A stretch of 64,000 nucleotides of DNA. Source: Bacillus cereus group sp. RP43 (GTDB taxonomy: Bacteria > Bacillota > Bacilli > Bacillales > Bacillaceae_G). The stretch spans positions 2,666,001 through 2,730,000 of the forward strand of contig NZ_JARVHQ010000001.1 in assembly GCF_040459645.1 (NCBI RefSeq), written 5' to 3'. The position numbers and the translations under genes are program-made. Below are positions 26,116-35,330 of this stretch, one piece after another (positions within the stretch are counted from its first letter, which is position 1; every line of letters begins with the position of its first letter). A model generated the notes under the pieces. The model saw only the letters and a list, made by a program, of their open reading frames with translations, was not told the DNA's origin and did no database searches.

Positions 26116-26886
26116 TTATTTCCTTCCACTCAAAATCATTGCATTTCCAAGTACTTTTTTGTTCAACAAGATCTTCGGTAATTTTATTTCTTCAGCAAGT
26201 TCATTACTATTCAGTTCAGATACGCCAAGTTTCTCCAGGTCATTTAAGAGCTCTTTTTCATCCCCAAATATTTTTTCATCCATAAACAAATCTATGAAGA
26301 CAAATTCACCACCAGGTTTTAACACTCTTAATGACTCTTTAATTACTTCAGATTTATTCTCTCTATCTTTTACTTCATGAAATGTTAGACAACTTACAAT
26401 CCTATCAAATTCACCATCATTGAAAGGGAGTTCTGCAGCACTTGCTTTCAAAAAAACAATTCTATCAGAGACCCCTTCTATTTCAGCATTCTGTTGGCAT
26501 TGAGCTTTTGAATATTCCCAATTCCCGCCCCAATAATCAATTCCAGTTAAAAAGGACTTAGGAAAAGTCTTTGCCAATTTAATAATCAGTGAACCACTGC
26601 CGGTTCCTATATCTAGTATTTTTCCTTCTCCATCCCAATTTACCTTGGTAACAATTAAATCATGTATTTTCGACTGATAATTCCCTCCAAATACTGAGAA
26701 TTGGTAAACAGAATAAGAAAGTATAAATGCTATATAAATAAACGGCAATGCTATCATCCCTGACAAGGCTCGCACATAAAAATCAATAGGCAATAATGCT
26801 ATTAAGAGAAGCACGAGTGAAATTACTAAAAAAATAAATAGTTTGTAAATCCGAATCCAAGTTTGATATTTAGCTTTTGTTTTCAA
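26116..26886 (-). CDS. Membrane-anchored class I SAM methyltransferase
   Basis: 256 residues. Two N-terminal membrane segments (about 14-32 and 40-62) precede a Rossmann methyltransferase domain with motif I ILDIGTGSGSLI (about 89), motif II region TGIDYWGGNW, motif IV FDRIVSCLTFHEV (about 160) and motif VI LRVLKPGGEFVFIDLF (about 185). It would methylate a small molecule or lipid at the inner membrane face. The substrate is unknown. ATG 26886 has AAGG upstream. It is monocistronic with a terminator at 26033-26063. Confidence 0.85.
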   Translation of the reverse strand: MKTKAKYQTWIRIYKLFIFLVISLVLLLIALLPIDFYVRALSGMIALPFIYIAFILSYSVYQFSVFGGNYQSKIHDLIVTKVNWDGEGKILDIGTGSGSLIIKLAKTFPKSFLTGIDYWGGNWEYSKAQCQQNAEIEGVSDRIVFLKASAAELPFNDGEFDRIVSCLTFHEVKDRENKSEVIKESLRVLKPGGEFVFIDLFMDEKIFGDEKELLNDLEKLGVSELNSNELAEEIKLPKILLNKKVLGNAMILSGRK

Positions 26887-27514
26887 GTTATCTGCCTTCC
26901 TTATAAAATCTATTTTTATCTATTATAAATGAAATTAATGACGTTTACTTATATTTTGTATATTGCATATGCTGAAACTCTCACGGTAATGAATTGGTAA
27001 TCTCAGAAACACGGATTGCTATTTTATTAGACTCTCCTGAAAATATACTTGTCATTTTGGGTGCGATTCCTTTATATCAATTCACAAAAAAATCAACCGA
27101 AAAAAAAACATCTATTTAGATGTGTTTTTTGTTGACTTAAAATGAATTCCGATTAATATTTACGACATATGAAACAACTGTGCAAGCTGTAAATGTAATG
27201 ATTTCCATACCAGCTTTCCTGATGAATTATTTTTATTTATGTAATAATACGGTTTAAATACTGTAAAAAAAATTATTCTTTTCATGCATATGTATGTACA
27301 TTTTTTTATTTATTAGTTATATTATGGGTATTGAATGATTACGAAGATAATCTATCGCTTATATAAACACTTGTATATTTATATCCGTGAAAACTACAAA
27401 ATGTATAAAATTCCATTTGTCAAATGAATTTAATGCGGAAGGAGGTTTGTGGTTACTTCATCGGGATATAATAATCGGTTTTATTGAACTGATAAAAATA
27501 CAGGAGGCGACATG
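26887..27514. other. Intergenic region upstream of the orphan secY
   Basis: 628 bp between divergent genes. The only clear element is a hairpin terminator at 27101-27131. A 24-codon minus-strand frame near 27013-27090 begins MTSIFSGESNKIAIRVSEIT, but is too short to call. An AT-rich leader precedes secY, whose promoter must lie in 27240-27490. Confidence 0.5.
27101..27131. terminator. Orphan hairpin terminator
   Basis: AAAACATCTA-TT-TAGATGTGTTTTTT, a near-perfect stem with a T run on plus. It lies between divergent genes, so its source transcript is unknown. Confidence 0.55.
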
Positions 27515-28819
27515 ATGTTTCGTACGATTTCAAACTTTATGAGAGTAGCTGAGATAAGAAACAAAATTCTTTTTACACTAGCGATGTTAATTGTTTTTCG
27601 AATTGGCACGTTTATTCCGGTTCCTCATACTAACGCAGAGGTATTAAAAGTACAAGATCAAGCTAACGTTTTAGGCATGCTGAACGTATTTGGCGGAGGA
27701 GCACTGCAACACTTCTCAATCTTTGCTGTAGGTATCACACCATATATTACAGCTTCTATCATTGTACAATTACTACAAATGGACGTTGTACCTAAATTTA
27801 CAGAATGGGCAAAGCAAGGAGAAATGGGCCGCAAGAAATCAGCTCAATTTACTCGATACTTTACAATCATTCTCGCATTCATACAAGCCATTGGGATGTC
27901 TTATGGCTTTAATAATATAGCAGGCGGACAATTAATAACAGATCCAAGCTGGACTACATACTTATTTATTGCGACAGTATTAACTGCTGGTACTGCATTT
28001 TTACTTTGGTTAGGTGAACAAATCACCGCTAATGGCGTTGGTAATGGAATCTCAATGATTATCTTCGCAGGACTTGTTGCAGCTATTCCAAATGTTGCAA
28101 ATCAAATTTATTTACAACAATTCCAAAACGCAGGCGATCAATTATTTATGCACATTATAAAAATGGTCTTAATTGGGCTTGTTATTTTAGCGATTGTTGT
28201 TGGTGTTATTTACATCCAACAAGCAGTTCGAAAAATACCGATTCAATATGCAAAAGCTGTTTCAGGAAACAATCAATATCAAGGAGCAAAAAATACTCAT
28301 TTACCTCTTAAAGTAAATAGTGCAGGTGTAATTCCTGTTATCTTTGCTTCTGCCTTTTTAATGACGCCGCGTACAATTGCGCAGCTCTTCCCTGATTCAA
28401 GCGTATCTAAATGGATAATTGCAAATCTTGATTTTGCACATCCATTTGGAATGACACTTTATGTGGGTCTTATCGTTGCTTTCACATATTTCTATGCATT
28501 CATTCAAGTGAACCCTGAACAAATGGCTGAGAATTTGAAAAAGCAAAATGGATACGTACCTGGTATTCGTCCAGGTAAATCTACAGAACAGTATGTAACA
28601 AAGATTTTATATCGCTTAACATTTATCGGTGCCATTTTCTTAGGCGCAATTTCAATATTACCGCTCGTATTCACGAAAATCGCAACATTACCACCTTCTG
28701 CCCAAATCGGTGGCACAAGCTTACTTATCATCGTAGGTGTAGCATTAGAAACGATGAAGACGCTCGAAAGTCAGCTTGTGAAACGTCATTATAAAGGTTT
28801 TATTAAAAAAGCAAATTAA
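27515..28819 (+). CDS. secY: SecY-type preprotein translocase subunit, orphan copy
   Basis: A 434-residue, ten-pass membrane channel subunit. It opens MFRTISNFMRVAEIRNKILF, has the TM2/plug region VFGGGALQHFSIFAVGITPY ITASIIVQLLQMD (about 65-100), ends as SecY does (LESQLVKRHYKGFIKKAN), and is close to Bacillus SecY throughout. No ribosomal protein, adk or map gene is nearby, so this is not the spc-operon copy but a second SecY, as found in the Bacillus cereus group. It would pair with SecE and perhaps an accessory SecA to export a subset of proteins. ATG 27515 is preferred over the adjacent ATG 27512 by spacing to AGGAGG. Own terminator at 28825-28865. Confidence 0.92.
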   Translation: MFRTISNFMRVAEIRNKILFTLAMLIVFRIGTFIPVPHTNAEVLKVQDQANVLGMLNVFGGGALQHFSIFAVGITPYITASIIVQLLQMDVVPKFTEWAKQGEMGRKKSAQFTRYFTIILAFIQAIGMSYGFNNIAGGQLITDPSWTTYLFIATVLTAGTAFLLWLGEQITANGVGNGISMIIFAGLVAAIPNVANQIYLQQFQNAGDQLFMHIIKMVLIGLVILAIVVGVIYIQQAVRKIPIQYAKAVSGNNQYQGAKNTHLPLKVNSAGVIPVIFASAFLMTPRTIAQLFPDSSVSKWIIANLDFAHPFGMTLYVGLIVAFTYFYAFIQVNPEQMAENLKKQNGYVPGIRPGKSTEQYVTKILYRLTFIGAIFLGAISILPLVFTKIATLPPSAQIGGTSLLIIVGVALETMKTLESQLVKRHYKGFIKKAN

Positions 28820-28824
28820 TTATG

Positions 28825-28865
28825 AAAACACACTAGAAGTCCCAATCTCGACCTAGTGTGTTTTT
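28825..28865 (+). terminator. secY terminator
   Basis: AAAACACACTAG with CTAGTGTGTTTTT, a 12-bp stem, 6 bp after the secY stop. Confidence 0.8.
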
Positions 28866-28900
28866 ATTATAAAAACTTATTATTATGGAGGTTTTGTCTT

Positions 28901-29344
28901 ATGAGTCAAAGAATTGCCTACTATGATATTTCGCCTGATGGTATGAAAATTATGATGGATATGGAGAAATACACGAAGAAATCCTCAATTAATCGTGCTG
29001 TTAGAGAGCTTATAAAAATTAGAGTCTCTCAAATTAATGGTTGTGCTTATTGTATCGATATGCATACTTCTGACGCCCGAAAATTAGGTGAAACCGAGCA
29101 AAGAATTTATTGCTTAAATGCTTGGGATGATTGTGATTTTTATACTCCTGAAGAAAAAGTTGCTCTGGAACTATCGGAGCATATTACTCTCATTCCTACT
29201 AAAAGAGTTCCTGAAAATCTATACAACCGAGTACGTGAATACTTTGACGAAAAACAATATGTTGATCTTGTGTTAATCATTAATCAAATAAACAGTTGGA
29301 ATCGAATTTCTATTTCGATGGGCAATACCGTAATAAAAAAATAA
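28901..29344 (+). CDS. AhpD-like carboxymuconolactone decarboxylase family protein
   Basis: 147 residues of the CMD/AhpD fold, with the redox motif C-x2-C-x3-H in NGCAYCIDMHTSDARKLGE (about 46-64), followed by the conserved YTPEEKVALELSEHIT and INQINSWNRISI. Members act as small disulfide reductases or peroxide-defence proteins. The paired cysteines are intact here. ATG 28901 has GGAGG 9 bp upstream. It follows secY after a terminator and is a separate unit with its own terminator at 29408-29443. Confidence 0.88.
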   Translation: MSQRIAYYDISPDGMKIMMDMEKYTKKSSINRAVRELIKIRVSQINGCAYCIDMHTSDARKLGETEQRIYCLNAWDDCDFYTPEEKVALELSEHITLIPTKRVPENLYNRVREYFDEKQYVDLVLIINQINSWNRISISMGNTVIKK

Positions 29345-29407
29345 CATTCATCCACCAAACAATATGCGATCGATTTAGTTAAGTGTAAAATTAAATATAG
29401 CCTATAT

Positions 29408-29443
29408 AAAAACACAGTTGGTTATTTCCCCCACTGTGTTTTT
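29408..29443. terminator. Bidirectional terminator
   Basis: AAAAACACAGT with ACTGTGTTTTT around a 14-nt loop, between the AhpD-like gene and the convergent transporter gene. Confidence 0.75.
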
Positions 29444-29539
29444 GATTTTACTATCTCTAATCTGTATTCTAATGTGTTAATTATTTTCTTCTAAAGTTTG
29501 AATACGTTTTCCGCTGTTTTCCACATCATTAAACTTTAA

Positions 29540-30457
29540 CTACATCTCTTTTTTTAACAACCTTCCTTGCTTGAAATAAACTCCAAGTGTAGTACGATTT
29601 GCTAAAAATACACCAATCATGATTAAACAAGCACCTATTCCCATTGTAGGATTTAATGGTTCTCCCAATACAAAATGCCCTACAATAACAGCGATTAACG
29701 GAGATACATATAACCACGTTGATGGAAATACAGGATTTGTTTTTGATAAAAGCCAGTAATATAAACCGTGTCCACCAATAGACCCTACAAATATAAGATA
29801 TAAAATTGGCCATTGTACATTCCAAGATGTTAGGATTGTTAGATTAGGCTGTTCCATTACGATAGATACAATTAACAGTAACATTCCTCCATAAAACATT
29901 TGAATACCGTTAATGAGAAATGGTGATACATCAGGTAAATCTGAAAGTATTTCTTTTGAACGAATAGAACCTATTCCATAAAACAACTCTCCTACTAATA
30001 TAACAAGGCAAGCGATACTCCATATTAATGTAAGTTCTTGATGCATTCCAGGTAAAGAAATACAAAAAACGCCTATAAGTGCTATAACTAAAGCAACAAG
30101 TTGTTCTTTTTGCAATTTTGTTTTGTTTCGCCTTGATTGTAATATTAAGATCATCATTGGGCCTGTAGCAGATAGAACTGCTGCTAATCCAGAAGAAATA
30201 TATTGTTCAGCCCAGTAAAGGGTTGCGAATGTCATAAATGTTAAACAAAAACCAGCATATATAATACGTTTTGATAATAAGTACGGCATAATATCCTTTC
30301 TCTTTAATTTAAAAGTAATAATGAGAATAAGGCCCGCCAAAAAGAAACGAATTCCAGCTGAAAATAATGGTGGTGCACCCGCTTCTATTCCAATTTTTAT
30401 CGTTAAAAATGTCGTTCCAAAAATAATACATACTAAAATATAATTTATAATGACCAT
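29540..30457 (-). CDS. DMT-superfamily (EamA) transporter
   Basis: 305 residues in ten membrane helices forming two EamA repeats (about 1-135 and 145-290). It starts MVIINYILVCIIFGTTFLTI, and the second repeat carries FVGSIGGHGLYYWLLSK and SPLIAVIVGHFVLGEPLNP. Such proteins export amino acids or metabolites. ATG 30457 has GGAGG 8 bp upstream. It is divergent from the MocR regulator at 30606, which very likely controls it. Substrate unknown. Confidence 0.9.
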   Translation of the reverse strand: MVIINYILVCIIFGTTFLTIKIGIEAGAPPLFSAGIRFFLAGLILIITFKLKRKDIMPYLLSKRIIYAGFCLTFMTFATLYWAEQYISSGLAAVLSATGPMMILILQSRRNKTKLQKEQLVALVIALIGVFCISLPGMHQELTLIWSIACLVILVGELFYGIGSIRSKEILSDLPDVSPFLINGIQMFYGGMLLLIVSIVMEQPNLTILTSWNVQWPILYLIFVGSIGGHGLYYWLLSKTNPVFPSTWLYVSPLIAVIVGHFVLGEPLNPTMGIGACLIMIGVFLANRTTLGVYFKQGRLLKKEM

Positions 30458-30504
30458 TTTGTTTCCTCCTCTTCACTCTTGAAATGAGTATAGAGGATAT
30501 GGTG

Positions 30505-30533
30505 TATAACAGTGTATCAATGCATATAACAGT
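30505..30533. promoter_or_regulatory. Direct repeat TATAACAGT, candidate MocR operator
   Basis: TATAACAGT occurs at 30505-30513 and 30525-30533, exactly 20 bp apart (two helical turns), in the 148-bp gap between the transporter and the MocR gene. Direct rather than inverted repeats are typical for MocR/GabR/PdxR binding. Function is inferred. Confidence 0.5.
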
Positions 30534-30605
30534 TGAATAAAAATATAGTTGATTGCCAGAATGTTTTTCGCTTTAATTAAATTAAAAAGAAAAACAGGTG
30601 ATTCT

Positions 30606-32045
30606 ATGAAGATAGTACTGCGTAAAGAATCTAACATACCATATTACCAACAAATATATATGCAAATTGTTGAGAGAATTCAAAGCGGGATGCTTTCACA
30701 TGGCGATTACCTCCCTTCTTTACGTTCTATGGCCGATGATTTGCAAATTAGTTTATTAACTGTTCGTAAAGCTTATAAACAGTTAGAAACGAAAAATTAT
30801 ATACGGATCGAGCAAGGAAAAGGTGCCTATATTCATAAACGTGTGAATAAAGATTTCAAACCAATTCCGTATCAATGGCAACAAACGAAATCCATTAATG
30901 TTATGCGTTCTCAATATGTAATGAACCAACACCGTAAATATTTCGATTTTTCACAGGCGGTTCTTTATCCACGTTTATTACCAAATCCGTTTCTTTCAGA
31001 TGAAATGCACAAATTACTTAATAAGGATCAAATGATATTAGCAACTTACGGACCTGTTCAAGGTGATAAAGAACTTAGAGTAGAAATAACAAACTACTTA
31101 AAAGAACACCAACAATTAGATACAGATCCATCTCAATTATTAATTACAAGTGGTGCCCAGCAAGGAATTGATTTAATCGCTCAAACATTATTAAAGCCGG
31201 GAGACTTAGTGTTAGTAGAAAGTCCATGTTATGGAGCGGCGCTTGATGTATTTGTTAATAAAGGCGTTCAGATTATCCCTGTTAGTCTTGACAACAACGG
31301 TATTCGCTCAGATTTAATCGATGATATTTGTCAAAGAAAGAATCCTGTTTTATTATATGTGAATCCTACTTTTCAGAATCCAACGGGTACAGTAATGAGT
31401 AAAGAACGAAGAATAGAACTTGTAGAACTAGCAGAGCTTTATAACTTCTTCATTATTGAGGATGACTCTTTCGGAGAAATTTATTTCGAGGATGCTATAG
31501 TACCTCCCACGATAAAAAGCTTTGATACAAATGGTCATGTTATATATTTAAAAGGATTTAGTAAAACGTTAGCACCAGGTCTTCGCATTGCAGCGCTTGT
31601 AGCTGAAGGACATATCTTCGAATGGTTATATGCAGTGAAAGCCTCGATGGATATTGGTAGCCCTTTATTAACGCAGAAAGCACTGCTTCCTTTTTTACGA
31701 GCGGAACGAATGAAAAATCATTTAGAAAAATTACGTACAGCTTTACAAATTAGACGTGATTTAACAATTGATATATTATCTCCATTAAAAGAATTAGAAT
31801 TTGAAATACCTAATGGTGGATTTAACTTATGGGTTACACTCCCTCGGTCAATCGATCCTTTTACATTATTACAAAAAGCGAATGAAGTAGATGTTTCTTT
31901 TTTACCCGGAACGGCTTGTCTATTAAACCATGAAACTCAATATAATCACTTGCGAATTAGTTATTCAATGTTAAATGAAAAAGATATGTTGATTGGATTA
32001 GAAAGATTACATGATACAATTGCCAAGTTTAAATCAATGATTTAA
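30606..32045 (+). CDS. MocR-family regulator (GntR HTH fused to aminotransferase-like domain)
   Basis: 479 residues. The N-terminal winged helix of GntR type (about 8-75: QIYMQIVERIQSGMLSHGDY LPSLRSMADDLQISLLTVRK) is linked to a class I aminotransferase-like domain with PLP features YVNPTFQNPTGTVMS (about 250) and the lysine in YLKGFSKTLAPGLR (about 317). These proteins use PLP, or a PLP-amine adduct, as effector, and usually control a neighbouring transport or metabolic gene. Here the target is probably the divergent DMT transporter. ATG 30606 has AGGTG upstream. The longer reading from 30549 lacks a site. Confidence 0.93.
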   Translation: MKIVLRKESNIPYYQQIYMQIVERIQSGMLSHGDYLPSLRSMADDLQISLLTVRKAYKQLETKNYIRIEQGKGAYIHKRVNKDFKPIPYQWQQTKSINVMRSQYVMNQHRKYFDFSQAVLYPRLLPNPFLSDEMHKLLNKDQMILATYGPVQGDKELRVEITNYLKEHQQLDTDPSQLLITSGAQQGIDLIAQTLLKPGDLVLVESPCYGAALDVFVNKGVQIIPVSLDNNGIRSDLIDDICQRKNPVLLYVNPTFQNPTGTVMSKERRIELVELAELYNFFIIEDDSFGEIYFEDAIVPPTIKSFDTNGHVIYLKGFSKTLAPGLRIAALVAEGHIFEWLYAVKASMDIGSPLLTQKALLPFLRAERMKNHLEKLRTALQIRRDLTIDILSPLKELEFEIPNGGFNLWVTLPRSIDPFTLLQKANEVDVSFLPGTACLLNHETQYNHLRISYSMLNEKDMLIGLERLHDTIAKFKSMI

Positions 32046-32079
32046 ACTCCAAAACAACAACGAATAATTTTTTATTTAT

Positions 32080-32643
32080 TTACAAACTAATTTCTGCTGC
32101 TGTGAAAGTAATTGGGCCATTTACAAAAAGTTCTGCAGTTGGAGAGTTAGTGCGCACTGTTAAAATATATGATACTTCATCTTGCGAAGAGCCGATTTGA
32201 TCAACGTGTTGTGCCACTACTTGTGTTACGTCATCATGAAATTCGGCATCAATTTCAATAATAGATTGATATATAAGCTTTCTATTGAAACCACTTACAC
32301 GATAAATTGCAGTTATAAGATCACTTGGTGTTACACTATTATTATTTATGTGGAAAAGACCATTCAACCACACTAAATCCCCAGCTTTAACATGTTGTAA
32401 AATTACTTCTGCAACTGTAGTTAATTCTTCTGAAACGACAATACTATTACTTAGTGGTAAATTGATGATTGAAGAAGATGTATCATAAGCGAATCCTACT
32501 AGTTTGCTTTTTTTCTTGTTACTATCACAATCAGTGTTGCATCCTTCATCTTTTTTGTTACCATTATAATACTTACTTTTTCCTTTACAGCACTTGTGAT
32601 TTTTCTCTTCATAGCTATCGCAATATTTACAGTAATAATACAA
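32080..32643 (-). CDS. Putative spore-surface protein with Cys/Lys-rich head
   Basis: 187 residues. The head (1-47) is packed with Cys, Lys, Tyr and Asn (CKYCDSYEEKNHKCCKGKSK then KKDEGCNTDCDSNKKKS). The rest is beta-rich and Ile/Val/Thr/Ser-rich, ending ELFVNGPITFTAAEISL. This composition is like Bacillus cereus group exosporium and coat proteins, but I cannot name a family. The start is TTG 32643 with AAAGGGAGA 5-6 bp upstream. A 23-bp perfect hairpin (32655-32703) abuts that ribosome-binding site on the 5-prime side. It converges with the MocR gene, about 35 bp apart. Confidence 0.75.
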   Translation of the reverse strand: MYYYCKYCDSYEEKNHKCCKGKSKYYNGNKKDEGCNTDCDSNKKKSKLVGFAYDTSSSIINLPLSNSIVVSEELTTVAEVILQHVKAGDLVWLNGLFHINNNSVTPSDLITAIYRVSGFNRKLIYQSIIEIDAEFHDDVTQVVAQHVDQIGSSQDEVSYILTVRTNSPTAELFVNGPITFTAAEISL

Positions 32644-32654
32644 TGAAATCTCCC

Positions 32655-32703
32655 TTTCTAAATCGAAGTAATAATATATAATATTATTACTTCGATTTAG
32701 AAA
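32655..32703. promoter_or_regulatory. 23-bp perfect inverted repeat abutting a ribosome-binding site
   Basis: The arms 32655-32677 and 32681-32703 are exact complements around ATA. The core reads CTAAATCGAAGTAATAATAT. On the minus strand its 3-prime arm runs straight into AAAGGGAGA and the TTG start of the spore-surface gene. It is either a 5-prime mRNA hairpin affecting stability or translation, or a large operator. There is no T run, so it is not a terminator. Confidence 0.7.
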
Positions 32704-32740
32704 AGATTGGACAAACTAGAATTTTATATACAGCATTACA

Positions 32741-32775
32741 TAAAAAGAGCTCTTGCTTCCGAAAGCACTCTTTTT
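32741..32775 (+). terminator. Orphan hairpin with T run
   Basis: AAAAAGAG and CTCTTTTT enclose a second stem TGCTT-CCGA-AAGCA. It lies between divergent genes with no obvious transcript to end. Confidence 0.55.
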
Positions 32776-33168
32776 GGGGATTTTGAGGTTCTCCATTAAC
32801 GAAAATTCACGTTAAAATAGTTAATTGGATATCAATAGTATATGCTTGTCCTTTTTATTTGTGCATTTTTTAATACCAATTAGTTTTAATACACCAATTG
32901 ACTGAACCGTAATATTTTTCATATGCACTCTATTTTTATAAAGTATCTCCACATTCTTTTCAATAAAAACCTACTATATTTCCTAAAAATATATAATACT
33001 CGCATTTAATATTCAGTTAAATGACTAAATTTTTATGTATATTATTTCAAGTTATATTAGCTACACATGTACAAGAGATATAACAATGATTTTTTTGGTC
33101 AAGTATACAAACAATATAACATTCGCGTAATAGAATATATTATATTACATGAAAGGAAATAGAGATGT

Positions 33169-34665
33169 TTGGAATTAACAAAATTTGTTGATCCCCTTCC
33201 GATTCCCTCCGCAATAAAACCAATAGGAACATATAAAGGTAAGCCGTTTTATGATGTACGTATGATTGAAACGCTACACAAGTTTCATAGTGATTTACCT
33301 AAGACGAAAGTATGGGGTTATAATGGAATGGTACCAGGTCCAACGTTTGAGGTTAAAAAAGATCATCCTGTATATGTGAGATGGTCAAACGATTTACCTA
33401 AAAAACATTTCTTACCGGTTGATAAAACCGTTCACGGGGCCCATGATAATCCAGAAGTACGAACTGTTGTACATTTACATGGAAGCCCCAGTGAACCAGA
33501 TAGCGATGGTCATCCTGAAGCATGGTTTACGAAAAACTTTCAACAAACAGGACCTAGTTTCGTAAAAGAGATTTATCATTATACGAATCGAGAACGAGCA
33601 ACCACCCTTTGGTATCATGATCATGCACTTGGGATTACTCGTTTAAATGTATATGCGGGTCTTGCAGGACTTTACTTGATTCGTGATAAAGAAGAAAAAT
33701 CACTACCTCTTCCTAAAGGAAAATACGAAATACCGCTTATCGTTCAAGATAAATCCTTTAATCCGGATGGTTCCCTATTTTATCCTGCTCAACCAGAAGA
33801 CCCACCACCAGGTTTACCATACCCTTCTATTGTTCCACTATTTTTAGGAAATACAATTGCAGTTAACGGGAAAGTATGGCCATTTTTAAAAGTGGAGCCC
33901 CGCAAATATAGATTTCGTTTATTAAACGCTTCCAATACTCGCACATACAAGTTCCAATTAAGTGACCTTAGTTCATTCTTTTTAATAGGAACTGATGGAG
34001 GCCTTCTTAAACGGCCGATTAAAGTACAAAGTTTAGATGTTTCACCAGCTGAACGTATTGATGTTATTATTGATTTTTCAAGGTTTGAAGGAAAAAAAGT
34101 AGTATTACAAAATGGAATTGATTTAGATAATCCAACTGGTGAGATAATGGAGTTCCAAGTAACGAAACCATTATCCTGCCCAGATAAAAGTAAAATCCCA
34201 TGCACATTAAGTAACATTAACTTTATTCCATTAGAAAAAGTAAAGAAAGTAAGACGATTAACATTAAATGACTCAGAAGATGAATTTGGGCGTCTTATGC
34301 TTTTATTAGATGATAAAGAATGGGACGATCCAGTGACAGAAACACCTTTACTTAATTCTGTTGAAATATGGGAGTTAGTAAATTTGACCGTTGGTATTCA
34401 TCCTATTCATATACATCTAGTTAATTTTCGAATTCTTGATCGTCATGACTTGAATGGAAACTTATTAGCCCCTCTTCCAGCGGATTTCGGTTTAAAAGAT
34501 ACCGTGCTAGTAGCAGGTGAACAGACCGTCCGAATCATAATGAAGTTTGAGCCCTATTCTGGAGATTATGTATGGCATTGTCATCGTTTAGAGCATGAAG
34601 ACCATGATATGATGAGACCGTTAAAAATCATACCTTCCAATCTTAATAGACACAAATTAAATTGA
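33169..34665 (+). CDS. cotA: CotA-type spore-coat multicopper oxidase (laccase)
   Basis: 498 residues, collinear with Bacillus subtilis CotA (FVDPLPIPSAIKPIGTYKGK against FVDALPIPDTLKP). All four copper-binding motifs are present: VVHLHGSPSEPDSDGHPEAW (about 104), TLWYHDHALGITRLN (about 148), HPIHIHLVNF (about 408) and DYVWHCHRLEHEDHDMMRP (about 466), with the axial methionine of the T1 site. It oxidises phenolic substrates or bilirubin with O2 and in CotA contributes to coat pigment and UV/H2O2 resistance. The only usable start is TTG 33169. An ATG at 33164 is out of frame and stops at once. Terminator at 34686-34717. Confidence 0.93.
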   Translation: MELTKFVDPLPIPSAIKPIGTYKGKPFYDVRMIETLHKFHSDLPKTKVWGYNGMVPGPTFEVKKDHPVYVRWSNDLPKKHFLPVDKTVHGAHDNPEVRTVVHLHGSPSEPDSDGHPEAWFTKNFQQTGPSFVKEIYHYTNRERATTLWYHDHALGITRLNVYAGLAGLYLIRDKEEKSLPLPKGKYEIPLIVQDKSFNPDGSLFYPAQPEDPPPGLPYPSIVPLFLGNTIAVNGKVWPFLKVEPRKYRFRLLNASNTRTYKFQLSDLSSFFLIGTDGGLLKRPIKVQSLDVSPAERIDVIIDFSRFEGKKVVLQNGIDLDNPTGEIMEFQVTKPLSCPDKSKIPCTLSNINFIPLEKVKKVRRLTLNDSEDEFGRLMLLLDDKEWDDPVTETPLLNSVEIWELVNLTVGIHPIHIHLVNFRILDRHDLNGNLLAPLPADFGLKDTVLVAGEQTVRIIMKFEPYSGDYVWHCHRLEHEDHDMMRPLKIIPSNLNRHKLN

Positions 34666-34685
34666 TAGATACATTAAATAACACG

Positions 34686-34717
34686 AAAGTCCCTTCAGGA
34701 TTACTGAAGGGACTTTT
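34686..34717. terminator. cotA terminator
   Basis: A 13-bp stem AAAGTCCCTTCAG with CTGAAGGGACTTT, 20 bp after the stop. Confidence 0.85.
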
Positions 34718-34769
34718 ACATATTTGTGAAAAGTGTCTTTATGTACAAGAAGCGTTTTTCAGTCTACAA

Positions 34770-35267
34770 CTATTTTTTAAGATTGTATTGCTCTAATAGC
34801 TTCTCTAGCATTTCCAAAGTAACTGGTTGTGCCTTAGTAGTTAGTTGATACCCAATCCGTCCATTCGTTTCTACAGTTGCTTGTTGTAAATTCTTGATTT
34901 CATGTATACCTTTTTCTCTCAGATGCATAAATAATTGTTGTTCTGACATTTTTGCACGTAATAAATTCTTTTTTAAAACTTCTCCGTTTTCTATAACAAT
35001 AATGCTAGTTCCATTTAGAAACTTTTCTACTTTTCGTGATTTCAATTCAATAAAATGAATGATAAGTAAAACACCCGCAAAAATAAACGCAGCAAAAATA
35101 GATGGGACTACTTTCCTACTTAATATAGGTTCTACAATAATACGACCTATAGAAACAACAATAATAATTTCAGCTCTCGTCATTTGGCTAACAGATTTAC
35201 TACCTGTCAATTTTAAAACAATAATTCCAGTGAGGATTAAAATAATGCTTTCAAAAAGTATATTCAT
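34770..35267 (-). CDS. DUF421 (YetF/YdfR-type) membrane protein
   Basis: 165 residues. Two to three N-terminal membrane helices (about 3-20, 33-45 and 55-75) precede the soluble YetF domain with the family pattern NGTSIIVIENGEVLKKNLLR AKMSEQQLFMHLREKGIHEI (about 84-122). The family is common in spore formers. Some members affect spore lipid or membrane biology, but no reaction is established. ATG 35267. It stands alone and converges with cotA. Confidence 0.87.
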   Translation of the reverse strand: MNILFESIILILTGIIVLKLTGSKSVSQMTRAEIIIVVSIGRIIVEPILSRKVVPSIFAAFIFAGVLLIIHFIELKSRKVEKFLNGTSIIVIENGEVLKKNLLRAKMSEQQLFMHLREKGIHEIKNLQQATVETNGRIGYQLTTKAQPVTLEMLEKLLEQYNLKK

Positions 35268-35330
35268 TACAGCCCAATCCTTTAATAGTGAATGTTACTA
35301 GTATTCCCATTAAAGGATTTTTATGATATT

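Larger units (their letters stand above)
32644..33168. other. Intergenic region between spore-surface gene and cotA
   Basis: 525 bp between divergent genes. It contains the 23-bp hairpin (32655-32703) and an orphan terminator (32741-32775). The rest is AT-rich. Mother-cell sigma promoters would be expected on both sides but I could not identify one with confidence. Confidence 0.5.

Noticed and set aside
26960..27100. Short minus-strand frame MTSIFSGESNKIAIRVSEIT considered as a gene
   Set aside because: Only 24 codons, weak ribosome-binding site and no recognisable homology.
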